A stretch of 32,586 nt of DNA from Muribaculaceae bacterium (GCA_022510505.1 JAFLTL010000025.1:1-32586), one strand, 5' to 3'. Positions 1 through 8,681 are shown, numbered from the stretch's first letter. Program-made: numbers and translations. Notes: generated by a model not told the origin, from the sequence alone.

Positions 1-581
1 TCGACAACATGATATTCGCCTACTTCCTGGGCATGTGTTCTTTCCTTGCGGTTTCGAAAAATGTCAAGACAGCTTTCGGACTGGGTGTAGCGGTGACTTT
101 CATGCTTGTGATAACTCTTCCAGTCAACTATTTGTTGAACACTTATGTCCTGTCATCAGGCGCTTTGACATGGATTAGTCCCGATATGGCCGATGTTGAC
201 CTGTCATTCCTGTCGCTGATAATGTTCATCGCTGTGATCGCATCGATGACACAGTTGGTTGAAATGGTTGTGGAGAAGTATTCTCCTTCATTATATGCCT
301 CGCTTGGTATTTTCCTTCCTTTGATTGCTGTAAACTGTGCAATTCTGGGAGGTTCACTGTTCATGCAGCAAAGAGGATTCGACTCAGTGGTGACAGCTTT
401 GAGTGCCGGCGGTGGCTGGGGCTTAGGCTGGCTCTTGGCGATAACAGCGATAGCTGCGATAAGGGAACGTCTGGCAACATATTCGAAGATTCCAAAGCCT
501 TTGCGTGGAGTTGGGATCACATTTATTGTCACGGCCTTGATGGGTATCGCATTCATGAGTTTCCTCGGCATAAAAATATGA
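1..581 (+). CDS. nqrE: Na+-translocating NADH:quinone reductase subunit E (5'-truncated by the window edge)
   Basis: NqrE is one of the integral-membrane subunits of the Na+-pumping NADH:ubiquinone oxidoreductase in the inner membrane. The visible protein is almost entirely hydrophobic, with about six membrane segments. It carries the family's FLGMCSFLAVSK stretch near the start and NCAILGG in the middle. The reading frame is already open at the left edge (first full codon at base 3, reading D-N-M-I-F-A-Y), and the family normally has a little more sequence before this. The ATG at base 9 is therefore internal and the true start lies outside the window. The stop is 4 bases before nqrF, so the two are co-transcribed, presumably as the end of an nqrA-F operon. 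Identification is firm; only the N-terminus is missing. Confidence 0.95.
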   Translation, partial: DNMIFAYFLGMCSFLAVSKNVKTAFGLGVAVTFMLVITLPVNYLLNTYVLSSGALTWISPDMADVDLSFLSLIMFIAVIASMTQLVEMVVEKYSPSLYASLGIFLPLIAVNCAILGGSLFMQQRGFDSVVTALSAGGGWGLGWLLAITAIAAIRERLATYSKIPKPLRGVGITFIVTALMGIAFMSFLGIKI

Positions 582-585
582 CACT

Positions 586-1884
586 ATGGTAATTGACTTA
601 ATCATGATGGACATCATGTCGAGGACTGTGTTCTCGACGTTGATAATATTTCTCATCGTAACATTGGTTTTGGTTGCGGTTCTCTTGATTGCAAAGCGTT
701 TCCTGGTTGCTTCGGGTAGAATCAAGATAACCGTAAACAATGACTCGGAAATCGAGGCCGAGAGCGGCAAGTCGTTGCTGTCGACACTGGCCGACCAGAA
801 TGTGTTCCTTCCATCGGCTTGTGGCGGTAAGGGTAGTTGCGGTCAATGCCGTGTTCAGGTTACGGCAGGTGGAGGTGAAATTTTGCCGACCGAGAAGGTC
901 CATTTTACAAGAAAGGAGATTCAGGACCATTGGCGACTGGGATGCCAGGTAAAAGTAAAGGGAGACCTTTCTATAAATGTTCCCGCTTCGGTTCTGAGCA
1001 TCAAGGAATGGGAGTGCACGGTGTTGTCTAACAAGAATGTGGCTACATTTATCAAGGAATTTATTGTGACTCTTCCACCTGGTGAACATCTGGACTTTGT
1101 TCCGGGTTCCTATGCCCAGATAAAGATTCCTCCCTATAAGATCTCCTATGACAAGGACATTGACAAGGATTCGATAGGTAAGGAATATCTTCCATCGTGG
1201 GAGAGCTACGACATATTCAGTTTAAAAGCCGAAAATAAGGAGACAACTGTCAGAGCCTATTCGATGGCTAACTATCCCGAAGAAGGAGACCGCATCATGC
1301 TTACTGTCAGAATAGCAACTCCTCCCTTCAAACCGAAACCTCAAACCGGTTTCCAGGATGTTCCTCCCGGGATAGCGTCAAGTTATATTTTCACGCTCAA
1401 ACCGGGTGACAAGGTTATTATGAGTGGTCCATACGGGGATTTCCATCCGATTTTCGACAGTAAAAACGAAATGATGTGGATTGGCGGTGGTGCGGGTATG
1501 GCGCCTTTGCGTTCCCAAATCATGTATATGACCAAAACGCTTCACACTACCGACAGGGTGATGAATTATTTTTATGGCGCTCGTGCTTTGAACGAAGTTT
1601 TCTATCTTGAAGATTTCCTTAATCTGGAAAAGGAATTCCCGAATTTCAAGTTTCACCTGGCTCTTGACCGTCCCGACCCGGCTGCCGATGCCGCCGGTGT
1701 CAAATATACTCCCGGTTTTGTGCATCAGGTGATATATGATACTTACCTTAAGGATCATCCCGATCCGGAAGACATAGAATATTACATGTGCGGTCCCGGA
1801 CCGATGAGTACTGCGGTGAATACCATGCTTGATAATTTGGGAGTGCCTCCCGAGAACATTCACTACGATAACTTTGGCGGGTAA
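586..1884 (+). CDS. nqrF: Na+-translocating NADH:quinone reductase subunit F (NADH dehydrogenase subunit)
   Basis: NqrF is the electron-input subunit of Na+-NQR. It oxidises NADH through FAD and passes electrons to a 2Fe-2S centre and on to the membrane subunits. The 432-residue product has one N-terminal membrane anchor (about residues 14-36). A plant-type ferredoxin domain follows, with ligands Cys79, Cys85, Cys88 and Cys120 (motif ACGGKGSCGQC). Next comes a ferredoxin-reductase module with the FAD motif RAYSMANYP, the NAD-binding GGGAGMAPLRS, and the C-terminal CGPGPM and YDNFGG signatures. All key residues are present and the length is normal. It follows nqrE by 4 bases and its 3' end overlaps the start of the next gene, so all three probably share a transcript. 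Confidence 0.97.
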   Translation: MVIDLIMMDIMSRTVFSTLIIFLIVTLVLVAVLLIAKRFLVASGRIKITVNNDSEIEAESGKSLLSTLADQNVFLPSACGGKGSCGQCRVQVTAGGGEILPTEKVHFTRKEIQDHWRLGCQVKVKGDLSINVPASVLSIKEWECTVLSNKNVATFIKEFIVTLPPGEHLDFVPGSYAQIKIPPYKISYDKDIDKDSIGKEYLPSWESYDIFSLKAENKETTVRAYSMANYPEEGDRIMLTVRIATPPFKPKPQTGFQDVPPGIASSYIFTLKPGDKVIMSGPYGDFHPIFDSKNEMMWIGGGAGMAPLRSQIMYMTKTLHTTDRVMNYFYGARALNEVFYLEDFLNLEKEFPNFKFHLALDRPDPAADAAGVKYTPGFVHQVIYDTYLKDHPDPEDIEYYMCGPGPMSTAVNTMLDNLGVPPENIHYDNFGG

Positions 1885-2485
1885 GAGCGAGATATATGAA
1901 AAATTCCTGACGGTAGCAACTTCAGGAGAAGGACGGCTCACAGAAAAAATGAGCCGTTTTATCTCTTTTGCCATTGGTGTAGATAACGAGCAATCGGCAA
2001 AAGACCTGATAAAGAAATTTTCCAACGATTACCATGATGCCCGACACGTTTGCTGGGCTTATATGTTGGGTGCCGACCGGTCACGTTATCTGTCGAGTGA
2101 TAACGGAGAACCATCGGGAACAGCAGGGAAACCGATTCTGGGTCAGATTAATTCCTTTTCGCTGACCAATGTTCTTGTGGTCGTGGTCAGGTACTTCGGT
2201 GGAATCAAATTGGGTACCTCGGGTTTGATCAGCGCCTATAGAGAAGCGGCACGACTGGCATTGGAAGATGCCGGGGTGAAGGAGGTTACTTGTGAAACCA
2301 CGATGGAGTTCACCTATGGCTATGCCGACATGAACAGGGTGATGAAAATAATAAAGGAAAACTCGCTTGAAATCAAGAATCAGGCTATAGATAATGAATG
2401 TAATATGCTGATATCCGTACCGTTGTCAATCTTTGATACCATAAAGTTAAAATTAGAAAATATTTCTTCGGTCAGGATAAAGTGA
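1874..2485 (+). CDS. YigZ/IMPACT family protein (UPF0029 plus DUF1949 domains)
   Basis: This belongs to the YigZ/IMPACT family, conserved proteins of uncertain bacterial function; the eukaryotic member regulates the eIF2-kinase activator GCN1. The N-terminal domain is recognised by DARHVCWAY, SSDNGEPSGTAGKP and VVRYFGGIKLGTSGL. The C-terminal ferredoxin-like half matches DUF1949. The start is unclear. The frame is open from an ATG at 1829, deep inside nqrF, but family members usually begin only a few residues before the SEIYEKF region. The TTG at 1874 (11-base overlap with nqrF) gives the expected length and is preferred here. No ATG lies between 1829 and a conserved internal Met at about 1949. 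Function cannot be inferred from the context. Confidence 0.85.
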   Translation: MAGKSEIYEKFLTVATSGEGRLTEKMSRFISFAIGVDNEQSAKDLIKKFSNDYHDARHVCWAYMLGADRSRYLSSDNGEPSGTAGKPILGQINSFSLTNVLVVVVRYFGGIKLGTSGLISAYREAARLALEDAGVKEVTCETTMEFTYGYADMNRVMKIIKENSLEIKNQAIDNECNMLISVPLSIFDTIKLKLENISSVRIK

Positions 2486-2487
2486 CG

Positions 2488-2495
2488 TAACTTTG
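2488..2495 (+). promoter_or_regulatory. Bacteroidota -7 box upstream of dnaB
   Basis: TAACTTTG matches the TAnnTTTG consensus. It starts two bases after the yigZ stop and ends 7 bases before the dnaB ATG. There is no TTG at the -33 spacing. If used, it would give dnaB a nearly leaderless transcript in addition to read-through from nqr-yigZ. Confidence 0.45.
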
Positions 2496-2502
2496 CGTTG
2501 AT

Positions 2503-4035
2503 ATGCCAACATATAATAGAAAAGAAGATAAGAACAAGGTCCCTGTGATTTCTGACAGTGAGGGTAGAATTGCACCACGCGACACTGAACTGGAAGAAAT
2601 GGTTTTGGGAACCATTATGCTGGAAAGTGACGCCTATATTACAGTTTGTGATATTTTGCGTCCCGAAAGTTTTTACGATCCAATCCACCAAAAGATATAT
2701 GAGGCAATCCAGAATCTGGGTGCTTCAAGCCGGCCAATCGACATGTTCACCGTTACCGAACAGCTTCGACTTAACGGTGCTCTTGAAGAGGTGGGAGGTG
2801 CTCTTTATATAGCCAAGCTGACTAATAGTGTCATGTCGGGTGCGAATCTTGAGTTTCATGCCCGAATTATTGCCCAGAAGTATCTGGCCCGCGAACTGAT
2901 AACCTTTTCATCGGTGGTCGGTAGCAGGGCTTTTGACGAAAGCTTGGACGTTGATGATGTTTTGCAGGAGGCCGAAGCCCGACTCTTTGAAATATCGCAA
3001 AGGAATGTAAAGAAGGACATCACTCAAATCGACTCGGTCATACAGGACGCGCTCGAGCAGATTCAAAAAGCCTCTAATCGCGATACGGGTATCTCAGGAC
3101 TGCAATCGGGTTATCCCGAACTGGACAAGATGACATCGGGCTGGCAACGTTCAGATTTGATTATCATCGCAGCTCGTCCGGCCATGGGAAAAACTGCATT
3201 CGTGTTGTCTATGGCGAAAAACATGGCAGTGAACTTCAACACTCCCATAGCGTTCTTCTCGCTTGAGATGTCGAATGTCCAGTTGGTGAACCGTTTGATT
3301 TCGAACGTGTGTGAAGTGGAGGGTGAAAAGATCAAATCGGGTCAGCTCTCTCCCATGGAATGGGAACAGCTGATGACACGAGTGAAAACGCTTATTTCTG
3401 CACCTCTATATATCGACGACAGTGGCTCTCTGTCTATCTTTGAGCTCAGGACTAAGGCTCGTCGACTCGTCAGGGAACATAACATCGAAATGATAATCAT
3501 CGACTACCTGCAGCTGATGAATGCCTCGGGCATGAAGTCGGGGAGCCGAGAACAGGAAGTGAGCATGATTTCCCGTTCTTTGAAACAGCTTGCAAAGGAA
3601 TTGAATATACCGATTATTGCACTTTCCCAGCTTAATCGTAATCTTGAGTCACGTACGACGGGAAATGAAGGAAAACGCCCTCAGTTGAGTGACTTGCGTG
3701 AGAGTGGTGCAATCGAGCAGGATGCCGACATGGTTTGTTTCATACATCGTCCGGAGTATTATCTGCGAAGCGACACTGATGCCGAGGGACGTGATATCCG
3801 CGGACTGGCCGAATTCCAGATAGCTAAACACCGTAACGGTCCGGTCGGTGACGTCAAATTAAGATTCCGCAATAAATTCGCTCGTTTTGAGAACTGGGAT
3901 GAATTGGCAGCGGCTGCAACTCAGCGTGTATCGGTCGGATCGAGCATGAACTCGGGATTTGAAGTCGGAAATGATCCGTTCCAAGGTCAAAACCCATTCC
4001 CGAACACCGACCCCTCTAACGACGTCCCCTTCTAA
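2503..4035 (+). CDS. dnaB: Replicative DNA helicase DnaB
   Basis: DnaB is the hexameric helicase that unwinds DNA at the replication fork and recruits primase. The 510-residue protein has the helical N-terminal domain (about 25-130), a linker and a RecA-like C-terminal domain. The Walker A motif is RPAMGKTA (residues 225-232), the Walker B region is IIIDYLQLM, and the ALSQLNR and RHNGPVG-type segments (here KHRNGPVG) are present. Length is slightly above the E. coli protein because of a disordered C-terminal tail rich in Asn, Pro and Phe. That tail ends in SNDVPF, which resembles the acidic tip of single-stranded DNA-binding protein. No intein is present. A -7 promoter box sits just upstream. 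The next gene is convergent. Confidence 0.98.
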   Translation: MPTYNRKEDKNKVPVISDSEGRIAPRDTELEEMVLGTIMLESDAYITVCDILRPESFYDPIHQKIYEAIQNLGASSRPIDMFTVTEQLRLNGALEEVGGALYIAKLTNSVMSGANLEFHARIIAQKYLARELITFSSVVGSRAFDESLDVDDVLQEAEARLFEISQRNVKKDITQIDSVIQDALEQIQKASNRDTGISGLQSGYPELDKMTSGWQRSDLIIIAARPAMGKTAFVLSMAKNMAVNFNTPIAFFSLEMSNVQLVNRLISNVCEVEGEKIKSGQLSPMEWEQLMTRVKTLISAPLYIDDSGSLSIFELRTKARRLVREHNIEMIIIDYLQLMNASGMKSGSREQEVSMISRSLKQLAKELNIPIIALSQLNRNLESRTTGNEGKRPQLSDLRESGAIEQDADMVCFIHRPEYYLRSDTDAEGRDIRGLAEFQIAKHRNGPVGDVKLRFRNKFARFENWDELAAAATQRVSVGSSMNSGFEVGNDPFQGQNPFPNTDPSNDVPF

Positions 4036-4049
4036 CATTGAACTGTAGG

Positions 4050-4067
4050 GACATGGCGTGCCATGTC
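4050..4067. repeat. Perfect 8-bp inverted repeat between convergent genes
   Basis: GACATGGC and GCCATGTC are separated by GT, forming an 18-base near-perfect palindrome 15 bases after the dnaB stop. It lies between dnaB (+) and the zinc peptidase (-). No T-run follows on either strand, so it is not a classical terminator. It looks like a REP-type intergenic palindrome, but only this one copy is seen in the window. Confidence 0.5.
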
Positions 4068-4091
4068 TTACTTGCAACTGGCAACTAACAT

Positions 4092-4961
4092 CTACAAACT
4101 ATTATATGACAGTGAGAAAGTGTCGCCGTTCTTGATGTTGCCGGTGGTCGCACCACGTTTCAACCACCGAACGCGCTGGTCGGAGCGTCCATGATTGAAT
4201 GTCTCAGGTACCGAATAACCCCGTGCCTTCTTCTGCAAATAGTCGTCACCAATTTTAGAAGCCGCATTAAGTCCTTCCTCAATGTCTCCGTCTTCTAATG
4301 ACCCGAAGAGCTGATTATCATGATAGGCCCAAACTCCGGCATAGAAGTCGGCCTGCAACTCGGTCCTGACGCTGATTCGATTCGCCTCGGTTTTATTCTG
4401 ATAGGCCATTTCGGCATGAGCTTCATCGAGTGTTCCAAGCAAATGCTGAACATGATGACCAACTTCATGGGCTATGACATAGGCGAAAGCGAAATCACCT
4501 CCTGCGCCCATTTCTTGTTCCATCTGGTCGAAAAATGAAAGGTCCAAGTATATCGTTTCATCAGCTGAACAATAAAATGGTCCGACGGAAGAGGTGGCTC
4601 CTCCACAACCCGACTGAACCGACCCGGTGTAGAGAACCAGTTTTGGTTCGCGGTATCGAAGCCCCATCTTTTGAAATTCCTGAGACCACACGTCCTCTGT
4701 TCCGGCTAGAATCCGGCTTGCAAACTGGGCATAGGCTTCCTCTTTTTCTGTCGGAACGTAGTTCTGAACCTGATAGCTGTTATCAGTAAAAGCTGTCTGA
4801 TCGAAAAGCACCGAGAGAGGATTCTCACCCGATAGCCATGCAATCAATGCTGCTATGATTATGGCCCCGATCCCACCAACTCCGGCAATTTTTCCTCCTG
4901 AGAATGATGAACCACGGCGGTCCTCAACGTTATTGCTGAATCTTCTTCCGTCTAATCTCAT
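4092..4961 (-). CDS. YpfJ-type neutral zinc metallopeptidase, membrane-anchored
   Basis: The 289-residue protein matches the putative neutral zinc metallopeptidase family (YpfJ, Pfam Zn_peptidase). It starts with a basic Gly/Ser-rich segment typical of that family (MRLDGRRFSNNVEDRRG). One membrane helix follows (about residues 27-44), then a presumably periplasmic domain. The zincin motif HEVGHH is at residues 165-170 and supplies two His ligands and the catalytic Glu. Downstream, ELQADFYAGVWA provides the usual third-ligand region. Physiological substrates of this family are not established. It is the last gene of the leftward group and follows ugd after 74 bases that include short AACTGTAG-type sequence. 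No terminator is visible after its TAG stop. Confidence 0.93.
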   Translation of the reverse strand: MRLDGRRFSNNVEDRRGSSFSGGKIAGVGGIGAIIIAALIAWLSGENPLSVLFDQTAFTDNSYQVQNYVPTEKEEAYAQFASRILAGTEDVWSQEFQKMGLRYREPKLVLYTGSVQSGCGGATSSVGPFYCSADETIYLDLSFFDQMEQEMGAGGDFAFAYVIAHEVGHHVQHLLGTLDEAHAEMAYQNKTEANRISVRTELQADFYAGVWAYHDNQLFGSLEDGDIEEGLNAASKIGDDYLQKKARGYSVPETFNHGRSDQRVRWLKRGATTGNIKNGDTFSLSYNSL

Positions 4962-5035
4962 TTATGGGTTGTTAAGTTGTTATATAGCTGGTCTGAGAAT
5001 TCCGAATACTTCAACTGTAGACTGTAAACTTAAAC

Positions 5036-6349
5036 TCACTTTCCTATTGCATAATATTTGAATCCTTCATGTTGGACTTCTTCTTTATCGTAGATATTAC
5101 GGCCGTCGACGATAACATTACCCTTCATTACTTTCTTGATGACTGTCCATGAAGGAACACGGAACTGCTTCCATTCAGTCACGAGGGCGATTGCGTCGGC
5201 ATCAATAGTGGCATCATACATGTCTTTTGCATAGATGACGCTTTCGCCGATTCTTCTGCGACATTCATCCATCGCTACGGGGTCGTAGACCTTGACTATT
5301 GCACCTGCATCGAGAAGTTTCTTGATGATGACCAGTGACGGTGCCTCACGCATGTCGTCGGTTTCGGGTTTGAAGGCAAGTCCCCACAATGCGATGGTTT
5401 TACCTTTAAGGTCGTTGCCAAGAGCTTTAAGAAGTTTCTCATATACGATGCTTTTCTGTCGCTCGTTGACTGCCTCGACTGCCTCAATCACTCCCATGGT
5501 GTAGCCGTTTTCGCGAGCAGTGTGGGCCAAGGCCTTGACATCTTTCGGGAAGCATGAACCTCCATATCCACAGCCTGCATACAAGAACTTGTTGCCGATT
5601 CGCGCATCTGTTCCAATTCCTTTACGCACCATGTCAATGTTTGCACCGACAATGTCACAAAGGTTTGCGATATCGTTCATAAATGATATTCGAGTTGCCA
5701 ACATTGCGTTTGCAGCGTATTTGGTCATCTCGGCCGACGGAATGTCCATGAAATAGACGCGGAAATTGTTGGTCAGGAACGGACGATAGAGCTTTGACAT
5801 GACTTTCTGGGCTCTTTCACTCTCGACACCAACGACCACACGGTCGGGTGACATAAAGTCTTTGATTGCTGCTCCTTCTTTCAGGAATTCAGGGTTGGAC
5901 GCAACCTCGAAGTCTATTTTTTCTCCGCGTTTATCGAGTTCTTCCTGAATTGCAGCCTTGACTTTCTTTGCTGTTCCAACCGGAACAGTCGACTTTGTCA
6001 CCAGAATAGTGTATTTCTTAATGTTTCGACCGAATGTGCGCGCCACTTCAAGAACATATTTCAGGTCGGCGCTGCCATCTTCATCAGGTGGAGTTCCAAC
6101 AGCTGAAAAGACAACCTCGACATCGTTGAGACATGTGGTCAAGTCGGTTGTGAAATGAAGACGACCTGCTTCTACATTTCTTTTCACCAGGTCATCGAGC
6201 CCCGGTTCGTAAATTGGAATATCTCCGTTTATCAGACTTTTAATCTTTTTTTCATCTATATCTACGCACGTAACATCGATACCCATTTCGGCAAAACATG
6301 CTCCGGAAACAAGTCCGACATATCCGGTTCCAACAATTGCTATATTCAT
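5036..6349 (-). CDS. ugd: UDP-glucose 6-dehydrogenase
   Basis: The enzyme oxidises UDP-glucose to UDP-glucuronate in two NAD-dependent steps, supplying precursors for capsule, exopolysaccharide or lipid-A sugars. The 437-residue protein has an N-terminal Rossmann motif GTGYVG (residues 7-12) with the acidic VDIDEKK end. The central dimerisation helix is followed by the catalytic motif GGSCFPKD with Cys266. The C-terminal UDP-binding domain includes ALWGLAFKPETDDMREAPS. All hallmarks of the UDP-glucose/GDP-mannose dehydrogenase family are intact, and the TKSTVPVGT and NPEFLKEG segments favour the UDP-glucose class. It lies 33 bases downstream of the permease gene with no promoter box seen in the gap, so it probably shares a transcript with tgt and the permease. 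No polysaccharide cluster surrounds it. Confidence 0.95.
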   Translation of the reverse strand: MNIAIVGTGYVGLVSGACFAEMGIDVTCVDIDEKKIKSLINGDIPIYEPGLDDLVKRNVEAGRLHFTTDLTTCLNDVEVVFSAVGTPPDEDGSADLKYVLEVARTFGRNIKKYTILVTKSTVPVGTAKKVKAAIQEELDKRGEKIDFEVASNPEFLKEGAAIKDFMSPDRVVVGVESERAQKVMSKLYRPFLTNNFRVYFMDIPSAEMTKYAANAMLATRISFMNDIANLCDIVGANIDMVRKGIGTDARIGNKFLYAGCGYGGSCFPKDVKALAHTARENGYTMGVIEAVEAVNERQKSIVYEKLLKALGNDLKGKTIALWGLAFKPETDDMREAPSLVIIKKLLDAGAIVKVYDPVAMDECRRRIGESVIYAKDMYDATIDADAIALVTEWKQFRVPSWTVIKKVMKGNVIVDGRNIYDKEEVQHEGFKYYAIGK

Positions 6350-6382
6350 GACTAGATGTATTTATGTGTTATTTGATTTCTT

Positions 6383-7585
6383 TTATCGTGTAGCTTTTTT
6401 GTAAAGGAAAATGCCGATTATCAGATAGATGATATTCGGAATCCACATCGCAACCATGGGTGACGTCACACCGGAGACCGCGAACGATGATGTAACGGTG
6501 GTGAAAAGGATATAACTGAAACTGAGCCCGAGCCCAATTCCGATATTGACCCCCATACCACCTTTCACTTTTTTTGATGACAAGGACATTCCAATTAGCG
6601 TCAAAATAAACGCGGCTGCCGTCATGGCATAACGGCGTTGTTCTTCGATTTCGAAGGATTTTATGTTGGCGACACCTCTTTCTTTCTGACGCTTGATGTA
6701 CTCATGCAGTTGTGGAGATGTCAGGGTCTCATGGTCGTTCTTTGATATAAGAAAATCGCGAGGTTCAATTGGAATGACCGTGTCGAGCACATTGCCACGT
6801 TGTATTATCTCGTGATTCTCTTCAAAATCTCGAATCATATAATCGCGTACCGTCCAGTTGTAGAGTGTATCCCATTTGATAGTCGAAGCTGTCAGACGGG
6901 ATTTTAGCTGTTTGTTGTCGAACGATTCGAGCGAGAATCGGTAGCCTGTCTTGGTGGTGTTGTCATAGCGTGTCATGTAGGCTATCTGGCCCGGTGCAAC
7001 CTGGATCATAATGTTGGATCCATAGTCCACACGTTTGTTTTTTACATAAGTGTTGGTGTAGTCAATCCTTTTGACATTTGCCGGAGGAATGATGTAGGCG
7101 CTCAGGAGGAAGGTAGCGATTGCTATCACTGCTGCCGATGCCATATAGGGGCGCAGAAGTCGACGGAAACTGACACCTGCAGCCAACATTGCAATTATCT
7201 CTGAGTTGCCGGCAAGTTTGGATGTAAAGAAAATTACTGCGATAAATGTGAAAAGCGGACTGAACTGGTTGGCAAAATAGGGAAGGAAGTTGAGAAAATA
7301 ATCGAATATTGTTGCCTTTAGTGGGGCTTTCAGGAACGCATCAAGCTTCTCGTTGATGTCGAACATGATGGTTATTGCCAGAATCAAGACAATAGCAAAA
7401 ATGTAGGTCCCCAGAAACTTGCCCATAATGTATCGGTCAAGTATCTTGATAGGTTGGGTCACCCATCCCCACGTCGCGAGGAAGGGCCCTTTAACAGATT
7501 GCTTTATGTTATCGAAAAGTTCCGTAATGTTGATGCTTTTATAAACGTGACATAAGTCGAGGAACCATTTGATTTTTCCATTCAT
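6383..7585 (-). CDS. LptF/LptG family permease (lipopolysaccharide export)
   Basis: This YjgP/YjgQ-family membrane protein is one of the inner-membrane half-transporters that work with the LptB ATPase to extract lipopolysaccharide and pass it to the periplasmic bridge. Membrane helices lie near residues 58-75, 95-115 and 140-165, with three more at the C-terminus. Between them is the large periplasmic domain containing YMTRYDNTTKTGYRFSLE. The annotated start gives 400 residues, about 40 more than usual, and overlaps tgt by 47 bases. The family normally starts just before the LDRYI segment (residues 49-53), so a GTG at about 7462 (359 residues) is a plausible alternative. It resembles LptG more than LptF, but I leave the symbol blank. 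Its neighbours tgt and ugd suggest shared transcription. Confidence 0.9.
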   Translation of the reverse strand: MNGKIKWFLDLCHVYKSINITELFDNIKQSVKGPFLATWGWVTQPIKILDRYIMGKFLGTYIFAIVLILAITIMFDINEKLDAFLKAPLKATIFDYFLNFLPYFANQFSPLFTFIAVIFFTSKLAGNSEIIAMLAAGVSFRRLLRPYMASAAVIAIATFLLSAYIIPPANVKRIDYTNTYVKNKRVDYGSNIMIQVAPGQIAYMTRYDNTTKTGYRFSLESFDNKQLKSRLTASTIKWDTLYNWTVRDYMIRDFEENHEIIQRGNVLDTVIPIEPRDFLISKNDHETLTSPQLHEYIKRQKERGVANIKSFEIEEQRRYAMTAAAFILTLIGMSLSSKKVKGGMGVNIGIGLGLSFSYILFTTVTSSFAVSGVTSPMVAMWIPNIIYLIIGIFLYKKATR

Positions 7586-8669
7586 GGAAGTCTCCGGCCA
7601 TGATGTGCTGTCGCGCCAATGTCACCAAGTGCATATAGAATGCGAGGTTGTGAATAGAAGCGATTTGCATTGCCAACAGCTCGGACGATATGAAGAGATG
7701 TCGGACATAAGCTTTAGTGTAAACCTTGTCGACCACGCTTGTTCCCGAAGGGTCGAGTTCCGAAAAGTCATCGGCCCATTTTCGGTTTCTCATGTTCATG
7801 ATGCCGTTCAGGGTGAACAACATTCCGTTTCGGCCGTTGCGAGTCGGCATTACGCAGTCCATCATATCTACGCCTCGGTCAATTGCTTCCAGGATGTTGG
7901 CTGGAGTTCCTACACCCATCAGGTAGCGGGGCTTGTCGGTCGGCAGGATTTCATTGACGACCTCAATCATTTCATACATGACCTCGGCAGGTTCTCCAAC
8001 AGCCAAGCCGCCGATTGCATTTCCGGGAGCTCCTAGCTCGGCAACTTCACTAGCCGCTTTAGCGCGAAGGTCACGATAAGTGCAGCCCTGAACAATGGGG
8101 AAGTAGGCTTGGGAATAACCGTACGGACATGAAGTCTCTTGATATCGTTTCCATCCCCTTCGCAGCCATCTCATGGTAAGGTCGAGCGATTTGGAGGCGT
8201 AATCGCGTGAGGCGGTGCCGGGCGTGCACTCGTCGAGTGCCATCATGATGTCGGCTCCAATCAGACGTTGGATGTCGACGACGTTTTCGGGAGTGAAAAG
8301 ATGTTTTGATCCGTCGATATGACTCCGGAATTCCACGCCATCCTCCTTGATTTTACGGTTGTCGGAGAGGGAAAATACCTGAAATCCGCCACTGTCGGTC
8401 AGCATCGGACGGTTCCATCCCGTGAAGCGTTGGAGTCCACCGGCCTGTCTCAATATCTCTGTTCCGGGCCTCAGATAGAGATGGTAGGTGTTTCCAAGAA
8501 TTATGCGGGCCTTAACATCGTCGACGAGTTCATGAAAATGAACACCCTTAACTGAACCAACAGTTCCAACGGGCATAAAGACCGGTGTTTCTACATCCCC
8601 ATGATCAGTGGTGAAAACTCCGGCCCGTGCCTTAGAATTGGTGTCGGTGGCCTGAACGATAAAATCCAT
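7539..8669 (-). CDS. tgt: tRNA-guanine transglycosylase (queuosine biosynthesis), zinc-cysteine-less form
   Basis: Tgt exchanges guanine-34 in GUN-anticodon tRNAs for a queuosine precursor base. The 376-residue protein has the active-site TDSGGFQVFSL with Asp92. Its substrate loop is GGLAVGEP (220-227); AV at this place is typical of preQ1-using bacterial enzymes. The nucleophile region is DCVMPTRNGRNG with Asp271. The usual structural zinc site (C-x-C-x2-C then His) is degenerate: aligned positions read Gly309, Ser311 and Asp314, and only His340 of the HNLAF segment remains. I recall this being common in Bacteroidota Tgt, so the enzyme is probably functional. It is first in the leftward group, with a -7 box only about 5 bases before its ATG. 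Confidence 0.96.
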   Translation of the reverse strand: MDFIVQATDTNSKARAGVFTTDHGDVETPVFMPVGTVGSVKGVHFHELVDDVKARIILGNTYHLYLRPGTEILRQAGGLQRFTGWNRPMLTDSGGFQVFSLSDNRKIKEDGVEFRSHIDGSKHLFTPENVVDIQRLIGADIMMALDECTPGTASRDYASKSLDLTMRWLRRGWKRYQETSCPYGYSQAYFPIVQGCTYRDLRAKAASEVAELGAPGNAIGGLAVGEPAEVMYEMIEVVNEILPTDKPRYLMGVGTPANILEAIDRGVDMMDCVMPTRNGRNGMLFTLNGIMNMRNRKWADDFSELDPSGTSVVDKVYTKAYVRHLFISSELLAMQIASIHNLAFYMHLVTLARQHIMAGDFHEWKNQMVPRLMSRL

Positions 8670-8673
8670 GGTA

Positions 8674-8681
8674 CAAAATTA
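8674..8681 (-). promoter_or_regulatory. Possible -7 box for tgt
   Basis: On the minus strand TAATTTTG fits TAnnTTTG and ends only 4 bases before the tgt ATG. Transcription from it would start at or next to the start codon, giving a leaderless mRNA. No TTG is found at the -33 spacing, so the call is weak. Confidence 0.3.

Noticed and set aside
143-571. 142-residue minus-strand reading frame opposite nqrE
   Set aside because: It is antisense to an unmistakable membrane protein, has no family motif, and is explained by the codon bias of the real gene.
598-1089. 163-residue minus-strand frame opposite nqrF
   Set aside because: It lies inside nqrF on the other strand and its composition is not protein-like; the ferredoxin motif of nqrF shows which strand is coding.
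4050-4067. Palindrome after dnaB as a bidirectional terminator
   Set aside because: The stem is right for size, but the 2-base loop is too tight and no T-run follows on either strand.
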